A program made the translations under genes and the position numbers. 38,042 nt of DNA from a virus. Every line of letters starts with the position of its first letter. Position 1 is the first letter of the stretch. The notes beneath the pieces are model-generated. The model had not been told where the DNA came from. It ran no database searches and saw only the letters and a list, made by a program, of their open reading frames with translations. The stretch covers positions 1-38,042 of IMG/VR virus record IMGVR_UViG_3300033153_008680, one strand, 5' to 3'. Positions 7,231-15,059 of this stretch are shown in pieces.

Positions 7231-7676
7231 TGGCTTTTAAAAACCGTCACGGGGTTTTCGTAACTAAAACGATAAAACAAGTATTTGAACAAAACCCCGT
7301 AGAGTTTGGGAAACCCGGACCTGCGCCAAAGCCGTTTTTATGCCCCGCGCTAAAAGACGCGGGTGAGACTATAGAAGAAACCCTTGAACGGTGGGGCAAA
7401 AAGTACGGGGACAAAGCCTATTTTAAAAGCCCCGAGGCCCTTTGCACCATAGGGACCCGCTGGAGCCAGAACGACCCCTATAAAAGTATAATGGAGAATA
7501 GAAAAATGGAAAAACCAACCACTCTACAAATAAAAGAAGTAGAAAACGGCTTTACCGTAGAAGCGGGCTGTAAAATATTTGTGTTTGAAAACCTTAAAAG
7601 CCTGACCGCGGCCCTTACTCTTTTCTATACGGACTATGAAAAGGCCTATAAAAAGTATGTAAAAGAGGCCGAGTAA
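7230..7676 (+). CDS. Hypothetical protein (148 aa)
   Basis: The N-terminal two thirds is mixed and basic (KNRHGVFVTKTIKQVFEQN, GKPGPAPKPF). The last 55 residues form a separate beta-helical module starting near Met93 (TTLQIKEVENGFTVEAGCKI, then LTAALTLFYTDYEKAYKKYV). It overlaps both neighbours by one base (TAATG). An internal ATG with an upstream GGAGA could give a shorter C-terminal product. Function unknown. Confidence 0.7.
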   Translation: MAFKNRHGVFVTKTIKQVFEQNPVEFGKPGPAPKPFLCPALKDAGETIEETLERWGKKYGDKAYFKSPEALCTIGTRWSQNDPYKSIMENRKMEKPTTLQIKEVENGFTVEAGCKIFVFENLKSLTAALTLFYTDYEKAYKKYVKEAE

Positions 7677-7852
7677 TGCCCCAGGATAAAGAAAGTTATA
7701 TGTCTTTATTAAATGACATGATCACAGATAATACGTATAACCACGCGGCGCCTTTTTTAAAATCAGTACGGGCCCGGCTAAAAGAAAACGGGTCGATCAC
7801 AGAAAAGCAACAAAAAGCTATTTTTAATATTTATGAAAAGGGGGCTATATGA
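7676..7852 (+). CDS. Small hypothetical protein (58 aa)
   Basis: The frame MPQDKESYMSLLNDMITDNT to NIYEKGAI is 58 residues, mostly helical and charged. The segment LKENGSITEKQQKAIFNI resembles the helical pattern of small phage proteins that pack against DNA-processing enzymes, but no family can be named. It is coupled to both neighbours (TAATG and ATATGA). Confidence 0.65.
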   Translation: MPQDKESYMSLLNDMITDNTYNHAAPFLKSVRARLKENGSITEKQQKAIFNIYEKGAI

Positions 7853-8028
7853 AGAACCAACACACAAAAGCAGCTATACTATTATATCAATACGAGCTGG
7901 CGCTTTTAGCCATTCATAAGTTTAAACCCGACGAGCTGGCCACAATTAAAGAGAAAGCGATTGAGAAATTTAGGTCAGACCCCGCTTTTCGCCACACGGT
8001 TTGTAGCATAGTGGACGCCCTAAAATGA
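7849..8028 (+). CDS. Small helical hypothetical protein (59 aa)
   Basis: The frame MKNQHTKAAILLYQYELALL to SIVDALK is 59 residues and looks fully alpha-helical. The start overlaps the upstream stop by ATGA, and its own stop overlaps the next start by ATGA. No family is recognised. Confidence 0.65.
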   Translation: MKNQHTKAAILLYQYELALLAIHKFKPDELATIKEKAIEKFRSDPAFRHTVCSIVDALK

Positions 8029-8231
8029 CAATACATTATACAAACGAACACGGGCGCGCGCTATGCAACCACGCGGGATTCTATTCCAGCCGTACAAAGG
8101 ACCCGGACGCCGTGACGTGCCGGTCATGCATGAAAGCCCTGGCCGGTGAGGCGGCACGCGTCCGAGAGCGCGAGAGTTGGGGAGAAACAAACCGCGAGGG
8201 GTCAACCGGATATCGGACAGGGAGTAATTAA
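8025..8231 (+). CDS. Small zinc-finger-like hypothetical protein (68 aa)
   Basis: Cys and His residues are spaced as in a zinc-binding unit: ALCNHAGFY and, about 20 residues on, VTCRSCMKALAG. The C-terminal tail is Arg/Glu/Gly rich and probably disordered (EAARVRERESWGETNREGST). It overlaps the upstream gene by ATGA. It resembles the short phage proteins that sit before HNH or helicase genes; function unknown. Confidence 0.65.
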   Translation: MTIHYTNEHGRALCNHAGFYSSRTKDPDAVTCRSCMKALAGEAARVRERESWGETNREGSTGYRTGSN

Positions 8232-8232
8232 A

Positions 8233-8733
8233 ATGAAGGTAAAAATAAATACCTATTTAGTAGCTTTATCGCAAAATAAATTTGCTCAGGTAGACCCCGA
8301 GGGCTGGGAAAAAGTAAAGGCTTTTAAGTGGAGCTACGCGGTCACTGGATACGCAGTACGCAGTCATCGGGATAAAAAAACAAAAGAAAAGCAAGTAATA
8401 ACAATGCACCGAGTTTTATTAAACGCCAAAAAGGGTCAAGTATCTGACCATATTAACGGGGATAAATTAGATAACAATTTTTCTAATTTGCGAATATGCA
8501 CACAAAGTGAGAACGTAAAAAATCGGACGGGGGTCAATAGAACATCAAAATATAAAGGGGTATCCTGGGAAAAAAGACGCAACAAGTGGCTCGCCAATAT
8601 AAGCAGCGATGAAAAACGTATCTACTTAGGCCAATACGAGACAGAAAAAAACGCGGCCTTAGCCTACGATAAAGGGGCTTTAAAATACCATAAAACTTTC
8701 GCGCGCTTAAATTTCCCGGAGAGTATTAAATAA
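8233..8733 (+). CDS. HNH homing endonuclease with AP2 domain
   Basis: A 166-residue protein. An HNH_3-type nuclease core spans about residues 58-95 (MHRVLLNAKKGQVSDHINGD, then LDNNFSNLRICTQSENVKNR). It is followed by an AP2-like DNA-binding domain (SKYKGVSWEKRRNKWLANI, then YLGQYETEKNAALAYDKGAL). This is the standard HNH-AP2 free-standing homing endonuclease of phages. I chose ATG 8233 because GGGAGTAATTAAA precedes it and the alternative longer frame lies inside the upstream gene. It sits directly before the helicase with no gap, as if it had inserted into an existing small-gene/helicase junction. Confidence 0.92.
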   Translation: MKVKINTYLVALSQNKFAQVDPEGWEKVKAFKWSYAVTGYAVRSHRDKKTKEKQVITMHRVLLNAKKGQVSDHINGDKLDNNFSNLRICTQSENVKNRTGVNRTSKYKGVSWEKRRNKWLANISSDEKRIYLGQYETEKNAALAYDKGALKYHKTFARLNFPESIK

Positions 8734-10116
8734 ATGCCAACATTACACGAAGGCCAAGTGCTGGCAGAAACCCATATTTTAAAAGCGCTCACAAAATACA
8801 AGGGCTTTTTACTTGCGGATTGTCCGGGCTATGGTAAAACCGCAGTCTCAATAGCTATAAGTAAAAAAGCGCTGTCTAAGGGCCCTATTTTAATTATTGC
8901 CCCCGCTTATATCGTGCTGAATTGGTTTGATGAGTTAATTTTATGGGGCGTAAAAAAGAAAGATATATGTATCATAGATAGTACAAAACAGATACTAAGC
9001 GAAGCAAATTATTATATCGTATCGTATAATATGGCTGCATATATTGACCGGACCAGGGGCGCGGACGGGCGCCCGATAAAAAAGCCGGGGCTTATATTTC
9101 AACAGCTTTACCGTATGGAGTGGGGGTTGCTAATATGTGACGAAGGGCACGCATTGAAAACCCCAGGGACCCAGCGTACCCGGCTTATTGCCGGCACGGG
9201 AAACAATAAAAAAACTAACCTGTATAACCGAGCCTACAAAGTTTTATTGCTTACCGGGACACCCTTAATAAATCGGATAGATGAATTATATAACCTGATA
9301 ATAAAAATAGCCCCGGAAATATTTAATAATATAAGCCGTATGGATTACATATTGCACTTTGCCGGGCATATTGAGTCTACACCCTGGGGGATAAAGCACA
9401 AAGGGGTCAAAAATGCCGATGAATTGAAAGCCTTAATCGCCCCGGTTATGCTTGCCCGGGCCAGTATTGAGGGCCTGCCGGACCGGGTTGACAGGCCGAT
9501 ACCTTTAAAGATTCACGGGAAAGACTTGACTAACTTTATAAAACAGGAAGAAGATTTTATAACCCGGCACGGCCTGACCGCGGCAAACCTTGACAGCCTG
9601 CAAAAAGTACAGGATATTGAAGGGCCCACGATTGCAGAAATAAGACAGCAAACCGCGCTTTATAAAATACCGGCGGTTATGTCAGCCCTGGGTGATGCCT
9701 GGGAGAAAGAGGAGAATTTAGTCGTTGGGGTATATCATCGGGCGGTACAAATTGCGGTAAAAAATGAGATTGAAAAGAAGTTTCCCGGAAAACGGCTTGC
9801 TATTATTAACGGGGGAGTAGATAAAAAGAAGCGCCACGCAATAATAAAAGCATACCAGGCCGGGGAAATTGACTGCTTGCTGACTACAATAAGCGCAATG
9901 AGGGAAGGGGTCAACGTGACCCGCGGATTCTCTCTTTTTATAGTAGAGTTTCCCTGGACCCCGGCAGAATTAGAACAATATATAGCGCGGGTCCACCGGA
10001 AGGGGCAAAAAAATATAGTGTATGTCCATTATTTCTTTTTCAAAGGTGGTATTGATAAAATTATGATGCAGTGCCTCAAGGGAAAAGAAAGAATGATAAA
10101 AAAAATAATGACTTAA
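8734..10116 (+). CDS. SNF2-like superfamily 2 DNA helicase/ATPase
   Basis: A 460-residue two-lobe ATPase. Motif I is ADCPGYGKT (about 28-36), motif II is CDEGH (135-139), motif III is LLTGTP (about 172-177). The C-terminal lobe shows GVYHRAVQ, LAIINGGVDKKKRHAIIKAY, TTISAMREGVNV and motif VI QYIARVHRKGQ. This is the compact phage SNF2-type translocase that works in replication or recombination. Motif I has CPGYGKT instead of the common EMGLGKT and motif II is DEGH rather than DEAH, but key Lys, Asp and Glu are kept. It begins right after the HNH stop. Confidence 0.93.
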   Translation: MPTLHEGQVLAETHILKALTKYKGFLLADCPGYGKTAVSIAISKKALSKGPILIIAPAYIVLNWFDELILWGVKKKDICIIDSTKQILSEANYYIVSYNMAAYIDRTRGADGRPIKKPGLIFQQLYRMEWGLLICDEGHALKTPGTQRTRLIAGTGNNKKTNLYNRAYKVLLLTGTPLINRIDELYNLIIKIAPEIFNNISRMDYILHFAGHIESTPWGIKHKGVKNADELKALIAPVMLARASIEGLPDRVDRPIPLKIHGKDLTNFIKQEEDFITRHGLTAANLDSLQKVQDIEGPTIAEIRQQTALYKIPAVMSALGDAWEKEENLVVGVYHRAVQIAVKNEIEKKFPGKRLAIINGGVDKKKRHAIIKAYQAGEIDCLLTTISAMREGVNVTRGFSLFIVEFPWTPAELEQYIARVHRKGQKNIVYVHYFFFKGGIDKIMMQCLKGKERMIKKIMT

Positions 10117-10132
10117 CGGAGAAGAAAAGAAA

Positions 10133-10318
10133 ATGAAAACAATACACAAAATAAAAATCTTTTATGACGGCGCGGACTCAATGGAAGCAGATGCCAACCA
10201 TTTTTTAGCGTCTCTTGATAAAGAGCACATAAAAGCCGTGACTTTCTGTCCTGGGCCGCGGGTGCAGTCTCAAAACGCGATATTGATACACTATACCGAG
10301 TATGTAGAGGGCCATTAA
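10133..10318 (+). CDS. Small hypothetical protein (61 aa)
   Basis: A short alpha/beta protein (KTIHKIKIFYDGADSMEADA, then HIKAVTFCPGPRVQSQNAIL). It has a good SD (CGGAGAAGAAAAG) and lies between helicase and deformylase genes in a compact operon. No family is recognised. Confidence 0.6.
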   Translation: MKTIHKIKIFYDGADSMEADANHFLASLDKEHIKAVTFCPGPRVQSQNAILIHYTEYVEGH

Positions 10319-10319
10319 A

Positions 10320-10514
10320 ATGAACACTATTACATTTAAGCTATTTGACGAGGATTTAGAACCGGCCTATACGGAGCATGATATTTTCTTGACTGAGCAG
10401 GGTTATATTTATCTTAATGGTGTAATGCCTGAAAACCGAGTGCCCGAAGAGTTTTTAAAAGGTATGTTTTTAGAAATTACCGTCGGTGCTGCATGTTTTC
10501 GGGTTGCGCTATGA
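10320..10514 (+). CDS. Small hypothetical protein (64 aa)
   Basis: A beta-rich protein starting MNTITFKLFDEDLEPAYTEH. It starts one base after the previous stop and overlaps the deformylase start by ATGA, so translation is probably coupled. Function unknown. Confidence 0.6.
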   Translation: MNTITFKLFDEDLEPAYTEHDIFLTEQGYIYLNGVMPENRVPEEFLKGMFLEITVGAACFRVAL

Positions 10515-10963
10515 AATTTAAAATAATACCAAACGAGCAAACACCCGCGGTAATTTACCCGGAAACAGCCGAAGGGCTAATAAGAGAAAACTTCCTTTTA
10601 TACTGTAAATTTTTACCCTTCGCCCGGCGGCAGCATAACTGCGTGGGGCTGGCGGCCAACCAGGTGAGGGTTGACGGGGCCCGGATTATGGCCCCCTTTT
10701 TTGCTATTCAAGAAACCCATTTTTGGGATATTGTAATTTATCCGAAAATTGAGAAATACGAGGGGGCGCCAGAGATAAAAACAGAGGCTTGTCTAACCTG
10801 GTTAGGCAAAAAGCTACAGGCCCCCCGCTGGCCTGTTATACAGGTTAGTTACTACAAACTAAACGGGCAGCGGGTACGGGAGCGCGTCGCGGGCTTTAAA
10901 GCGCAAATATGGCAACACGAATACGATCATCTTACCGGCGTAAAAGAAAATATAATAGACTAA
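10511..10963 (+). CDS. def: Phage peptide deformylase
   Basis: A 150-residue metalloenzyme with all three deformylase motifs in order: CVGLAANQ (44-51), EACL (92-95) and HEYDH (136-140). Predicted metal ligands are Cys94, His136 and His140; Glu137 is the catalytic base and Gln51 is present. It should remove the formyl group from new N-terminal Met. Motif 2 reads EACLTW instead of the bacterial EGCLS, and the protein stops about ten residues after HEYDH. It therefore lacks the C-terminal helix of bacterial enzymes, as in the minimal deformylases known from marine phages. I chose ATG 10511 because it overlaps the upstream stop by ATGA. Confidence 0.92.
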   Translation: MKFKIIPNEQTPAVIYPETAEGLIRENFLLYCKFLPFARRQHNCVGLAANQVRVDGARIMAPFFAIQETHFWDIVIYPKIEKYEGAPEIKTEACLTWLGKKLQAPRWPVIQVSYYKLNGQRVRERVAGFKAQIWQHEYDHLTGVKENIID

Positions 10964-10979
10964 TAGAAGAGGGGGAAAA

Positions 10980-11183
10980 ATGAAAAAATTAACCGTCCTT
11001 TTTGTAGGCCTTTGCTTTTTTGGGTGCGCAAGAAAAACAAGCGCGCCGTCCTTTGGGATAGAAAAAAAATGCCTGGAAGGGCATATTTATTTTATAGTTA
11101 CTTACTACGGGCACGGGAAACTTGCTTTAAAAGTAGACGATAACGGAAAGCCCATAAAATGCAGAGCGGGAGAAGAAAAATAA
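10980..11183 (+). CDS. Small lipoprotein (67 aa)
   Basis: The N terminus MKKLTVLFVGLCFFGCARKT is a lipoprotein signal peptide with lipobox FFGC, so Cys16 would be lipidated. The mature part is about 50 residues with one more pair of Cys (KKCLEGHIYFIV, KPIKCRAG). The SD is strong (AGAGGGGG), and the stop touches the primase-helicase ATG. A lipoprotein amid replication genes suggests an early envelope function such as superinfection exclusion; that is inference. Confidence 0.8.
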   Translation: MKKLTVLFVGLCFFGCARKTSAPSFGIEKKCLEGHIYFIVTYYGHGKLALKVDDNGKPIKCRAGEEK

Positions 11184-13271
11184 ATGGATAAATTAACCGG
11201 GCTTTTTATTCAACAGCTTTACAACGGCGAGAAAATAACATTTCGAGCCATACAGGAAAACGGGACGGGAAAAGAAAACAAGGTCACTCATGGCGAATAC
11301 AATCAAAAATTCATAGACTATTACAACGACAAGGGCTGCGGGATCTTTATACTACCCAACCATACAGGGAGCGTATCGACAAAGGACGCGGATATTTCCC
11401 GATTCAATGCCGTATTTATTGATATTGACGATGATAAACTTCCGGCCTATTTTCCCGTCGAGCCCTCGGCTATTATCTCGCGGGACGACAACCAGGGCCA
11501 CCATGTATACTGGTTCCTGCACCCTACCGAGGACGGGGCGACATGGAAAACAGCGCAAGAATTATTGATACAAGTCTATCAGTCCGATGCCGCGATAAAA
11601 AACCCGGCCCGCTTAATGAGACTGCCAGGCACGGTCAACCAGAAACCGAAGCGCAACGGGCAGACCTACCAGGTCCGTAAATTAACAAGTAACGTCTATG
11701 ACTTAAATGACATCATTATCGGCCATACAGACAATAAAAAAATCATTAAAAACCTGAGAAAAGACGAACACCCCCGAATATTTAAAAACCTGGGCGCGGA
11801 TAAAGGCCAGCGCCATGCGGCTTTAATCCGATTGGTTACCCGTATGCACGCCCTCGGCTTTTCTGAGGACGGTATATTTAAGGAACTGCAATACGTTAAT
11901 AAACATTATTTTGATTCAGAATACACCGAGGATACACTTAAACAAAAAGTAGGGGCCAGGCAATACGCGCGCAGTAAAAAGGGCGACGAACGCATAGAAG
12001 AAATTGAAAAAGAACTTGCCCGGCAAGAAACCGTGCGCGAAGCCCTGGCCGATTGGTACTATATACAGACCGGAAATTATTTTGTGCATACCGGGAGTCT
12101 GGATATCGAGCGGACGCGCGAGGGTATAAACGCGGCTTTTTCTAATATAGCAGACCTGGGAAATGTCGTTCACTATGCTTTTTTACATAACCTGATAAAA
12201 CAGGCCGAGCGGGTCATATACGAGCCGGGAAAAGAGAAAATATGTCCCGGCCCCGCGGGGTTGCCCCTGCTTAATATCTGGAAAGATGACGCGATAAAAC
12301 CAGATGACACACCTGAGCAATGGTTTATAGACCATATCAAATACTTAATGTCAGGGGTTGAAAGTGAGCACTTTATTGACTGGTTGGCCTACGCCGTCCA
12401 GAACCCTGGAAAAAAGATAATGCATGCTTTTTTAATTATCGGCGGCCAGGGCATTGGAAAAAGCATAATGTTCTATCTTTTCAAGCAGCTTTTCGGCCCC
12501 AGCAACGCAAAGGCCCCCCATAACGAGGGGTTGTCTGACAAATATACTAAATGGGCGAAGCACTGCCGGTTCTGCTTAATCAATGAATTGAAACAGGACG
12601 GGAATCATAATTTCTACAACGCAATAAAGCCCTTTATTACTGAGGATGAAATTGAAATACGGGAAATGTACCGGGACCCCTACACCATACGCAATACAAT
12701 GAACATACTAGCTTTTTCTAACGATGAGTCACCCATACGGCTGGAAGAATACGACCGACGGTGGTACGTTATAAAGAGCACAGCAACGCGAAAACCGGAC
12801 GCATATTATAAAAAATTTATCGATATGTGCGATAAAAACGCCGGGGGCGTGCTGCGTTTTCTCCTGGCCCGTGATTTATCGGTCTTTAATCCCGGAAAAG
12901 TACCAGAAAACACCGAGGCAAAAAGCTTTATTATTGATCAGAGTAAGTCAGACTATGAGTTATGGCTCCGGGAGCAGATAGAAAGTAAAAATAAAATGTT
13001 TGAATATGATATTATAAGCATAGCGGACATCATGGCCGAACTACCGTTGCAATTTCGGACGCGATTTGTGACCAGTAAAGGGACGGCAAAGCTATTGAGA
13101 AAATATGGAGCCGTGAAAATCGACCAGTCAATGAAAATCAATGGCGATATGCGCAAATTTTGGGTCATACGCGACAAAGACAAGTATATACCCGACATTG
13201 ACGCGGGTAAAATACTCGAAACAGTAAAAAAGATGTATGCTGACAGCGCGGAAGGGCCGATAATACAGTAA
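11184..13271 (+). CDS. Primase-helicase (AEP-type primase plus D5-like SF3 helicase)
   Basis: A 695-residue fusion. The N-terminal primase domain has FIDIDDD (residues 78-84; Asp80/Asp82 are candidate metal ligands) and SRDDNQGHHVYWFL (99-112), which contains the conserved His/Tyr-Trp of RepB/AEP-type primases. A linker follows from about 170 to 300. The C-terminal helicase has Walker A IIGGQGIGKS (about 417-426), a Walker B-like CLINELKQDG and a sensor region LAFSNDESPIRLEEYDRRWY. It should unwind DNA and prime synthesis for the family A polymerase. The non-coding segment after the gene is a candidate origin. Confidence 0.92.
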   Translation: MDKLTGLFIQQLYNGEKITFRAIQENGTGKENKVTHGEYNQKFIDYYNDKGCGIFILPNHTGSVSTKDADISRFNAVFIDIDDDKLPAYFPVEPSAIISRDDNQGHHVYWFLHPTEDGATWKTAQELLIQVYQSDAAIKNPARLMRLPGTVNQKPKRNGQTYQVRKLTSNVYDLNDIIIGHTDNKKIIKNLRKDEHPRIFKNLGADKGQRHAALIRLVTRMHALGFSEDGIFKELQYVNKHYFDSEYTEDTLKQKVGARQYARSKKGDERIEEIEKELARQETVREALADWYYIQTGNYFVHTGSLDIERTREGINAAFSNIADLGNVVHYAFLHNLIKQAERVIYEPGKEKICPGPAGLPLLNIWKDDAIKPDDTPEQWFIDHIKYLMSGVESEHFIDWLAYAVQNPGKKIMHAFLIIGGQGIGKSIMFYLFKQLFGPSNAKAPHNEGLSDKYTKWAKHCRFCLINELKQDGNHNFYNAIKPFITEDEIEIREMYRDPYTIRNTMNILAFSNDESPIRLEEYDRRWYVIKSTATRKPDAYYKKFIDMCDKNAGGVLRFLLARDLSVFNPGKVPENTEAKSFIIDQSKSDYELWLREQIESKNKMFEYDIISIADIMAELPLQFRTRFVTSKGTAKLLRKYGAVKIDQSMKINGDMRKFWVIRDKDKYIPDIDAGKILETVKKMYADSAEGPIIQ

Positions 13272-13448
13272 TATAGTGGTAAAAGGCGATAACTGTAAAC
13301 TAAAGAGGGTACAAAACAAACCGCTTATAACCTACTATACCCCCAACTCTTAAGATATACCTATACTACTTTATCCCTAGGAATAAGTATATCAATATAG
13401 TTTACAGTTTTAGGCTTTTGCTCTAATACCGGATAAAAGGAGAAGAAA
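13272..13448. other. Non-coding segment with nested inverted repeats (candidate origin or control region)
   Basis: This 177-bp A/T-rich gap holds no gene. Arms 13291-13302 (AACTGTAAACTA) and 13398-13409 are exact reverse complements 95 bp apart. Between them, TTATCCCTAGGAATAA (13371-13386) is a palindrome with one mismatched pair, beside short repeats of cctatac/cctactatac. Each outer arm contains an outward TTTACA box. On the plus strand a TCTAAT follows after 15 bases (13422-13427); on the minus strand TATATT follows after 18 bases (13275-13270). Position next to the primase-helicase favours an origin; a bidirectional operator is the alternative. Confidence 0.55.
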
Positions 13449-13796
13449 ATGAGAAAATACTGGTATGACTTACCTTATCAATACCGATTAAGGCAGAAAA
13501 ACAAGGCTATTCGTCAAGCCTGTAAGGAGTTTGACCGTGAAAAGGCGGCACTTGACCCCGCGGGGGCTGATTATATCCTGCTTTTGGTCTCAGTATCTTT
13601 GTTTTTTAAGGTCCGTATTGAGGGGATTGCCCGGCAGCCGGTCTATAGAACGGGAAAAAAGCCCCGCGGGCAGGCTATTACCATTAACCAGGGCGTTTTA
13701 AAAAGTAATATTAACTATTCTGAGGCGGTAGAGGCAGGCGGGGTAAAATTAAATATTGATGGCAAAGATATTTTTAAGCGGGGGTCAAATGGCTAA
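13449..13796 (+). CDS. Hypothetical protein (115 aa)
   Basis: The N-terminal 37 residues are very basic and aromatic (RKYWYDLPYQYRLRQKNKAI). A hydrophobic stretch follows (ADYILLLVSVSLFFKVRI), then a polar beta region. The hydrophobic part could be a membrane helix or a buried strand. The SD AAAAGGAGAAG is strong. This is the first gene after the candidate origin. No family is recognised. Confidence 0.65.
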   Translation: MRKYWYDLPYQYRLRQKNKAIRQACKEFDREKAALDPAGADYILLLVSVSLFFKVRIEGIARQPVYRTGKKPRGQAITINQGVLKSNINYSEAVEAGGVKLNIDGKDIFKRGSNG

Positions 13797-13995
13797 AAAG
13801 ATAAATATTGCTTTACTTATAACGCTGATAGCGGTACTTTTAACCGTATGGAATACTGTTTTAACGCTCCATGTATGCGCCCGCCTGGATGGGGGCGAGT
13901 GGCGTATTGATCATATAGAGGCGGGATTTTCCAGGATAATAAACACGCTGCAAACTATAGATACCAGGGGGGAATTGATATGGAAAAAACCGTAA
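13789..13995 (+). CDS. Single-pass membrane protein (68 aa)
   Basis: Residues 4-30 are hydrophobic (INIALLITLIAVLLTVWNTV and onward), after a short MAKK start, giving an N-in anchor with a 40-residue outer tail. I chose ATG 13789 because GGGGGT precedes it and it overlaps the upstream stop. Small phage membrane proteins at this position can be holin-like, but the lysis genes are elsewhere, so its role is open. Confidence 0.7.
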   Translation: MAKKINIALLITLIAVLLTVWNTVLTLHVCARLDGGEWRIDHIEAGFSRIINTLQTIDTRGELIWKKP

Positions 13996-14276
13996 TGATG
14001 TCATATACTGAGCATCAATGCTTAATACGCGCGAAGTTGTGCGCGTTAAAATTGGAGTACCGGGGCTTTTATGATTCAGGTGAGCCGTATGTAATAACAG
14101 AGTTTAAAGCGTGCGATAACGCGGGTCAGGTGAAAGACGAGATTTTAAAATATTGGACTACCGAGCGAGAGTGGACCGAAATCGAGCGCAAGCATTTACT
14201 TGAGGATATAGCCGAGTTAAAAGCAGAAGTTAAAAGACTGAAAAATAAAAAGTGGTGGCGGGTATGGCAACGATAG
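13980..14276 (+). CDS. Coiled-coil hypothetical protein (98 aa)
   Basis: The N-terminal half is alpha/beta with Cys14 and Cys21 (CLIRAKLCALKLEYRGFY). The C-terminal part is a long charged helix (EIERKHLLEDIAELKAEVKR) that would form a coiled coil, and the end is basic and Trp-rich (KNKKWWRVWQR). It overlaps the membrane-protein gene by 16 bases and the terminase small subunit by 13. It could assist packaging, given its position, but no family is recognised. Confidence 0.65.
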   Translation: MEKTVMMSYTEHQCLIRAKLCALKLEYRGFYDSGEPYVITEFKACDNAGQVKDEILKYWTTEREWTEIERKHLLEDIAELKAEVKRLKNKKWWRVWQR

Positions 14277-14857
14277 TAGATAAATCCTGGAGCGTGCTGG
14301 GGGTTACCCCCGAAGAGTTGGAGTCTTTTGATATATCTGATCAGCATAAATGTTTTGCGTATCATTATGTGCTCGGTGTTGACAAGGGCAGGTTTAATGC
14401 AGGTGAGGCGGCTCGTAAAGCTGGTTACAGTAAAAAAAACAATGCCGCGGATGTTACGGCCACCCGTATGCTTAGAAATATTGAATTGAAGCGCTTCATA
14501 GGCTTTATTACATTTAAGCAGCTCGCGCCATTAAAGGATAAATTTAGAGCTGAAATAATAGAGCGCGGGCTTGCTATAATTAACGCGGATATCTCTGAAT
14601 ACTTAAACCCGAACGGCACATTATCTTTTACTGAGTGGCAAGAAGTAGACAGCCGCCCGGTTAAGGGTATTACGCAATTATCAAGCGGGAAATTTAGAGT
14701 TGACTTGTACGACCCCAAAGAATGGACCGCTATAATCGACAAATATATGGACCTGGCGGCAAAGGCGGACTTGACCGTGACAATTAAAAAAGAATCGGAT
14801 CTTGACAGCCTGACAGACGAGCAATTGCTCGATTATATGGAGCGAAAAAAGGAATAA
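14264..14857 (+). CDS. terS: Terminase small subunit
   Basis: A 197-residue protein. The region KGRFNAGEAARKAGYSKKNN followed by TRMLRNIELKRFI is the winged/HTH DNA-recognition part of the Terminase_2 family. A central region and a C-terminal acidic helix (LDSLTDEQLLDYMERKKE) complete it; the tail likely contacts the large subunit or portal. It recognises phage DNA and starts packaging. I prefer ATG 14264 over a GTG four codons earlier. One short gene separates it from terL. Confidence 0.9.
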   Translation: MATIVDKSWSVLGVTPEELESFDISDQHKCFAYHYVLGVDKGRFNAGEAARKAGYSKKNNAADVTATRMLRNIELKRFIGFITFKQLAPLKDKFRAEIIERGLAIINADISEYLNPNGTLSFTEWQEVDSRPVKGITQLSSGKFRVDLYDPKEWTAIIDKYMDLAAKADLTVTIKKESDLDSLTDEQLLDYMERKKE

Positions 14858-14879
14858 ATAAATAAAAATGAGGTGCTTT

Positions 14880-15059
14880 ATGAAAGTGAATTTTAAGTTT
14901 AATAATGGCGAGGTTGTTATTAACCGCCATAACAAGGCGGGGTTTGTTTCTATGTGCGCGGTACAGGAAGGTGAGCTTAACCCGTCCTATTATGTTAAAT
15001 ATGAGACAAGTGAAGGCTGGGAGCAAGAAGAAAATTTGAGGGGCAAAGACGAGCTATAA
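14880..15059 (+). CDS. Small SH3-like protein between terS and terL (59 aa)
   Basis: The frame MKVNFKFNNGEVVINRHNKA to RGKDEL is 59 residues. The pattern FNNGEVVI, GFVSMCAVQEG, SYYVKYET, EGWEQEENL fits a small beta barrel. I chose ATG 14880 because GAGGTG lies before it; an ATG four codons earlier is inside that SD. The stop overlaps the terL start (TAATG). It resembles in fold the KOW-like proteins at 3718-4169. Function unknown. Confidence 0.65.
   Translation: MKVNFKFNNGEVVINRHNKAGFVSMCAVQEGELNPSYYVKYETSEGWEQEENLRGKDEL

Noticed and set aside
13270-13302. A leftward promoter (TTTACA, 18 bases, TATATT) at the left arm of the candidate origin
   Set aside because: It would transcribe antisense to the primase-helicase with no gene to serve; kept only as a note under the inverted repeat.
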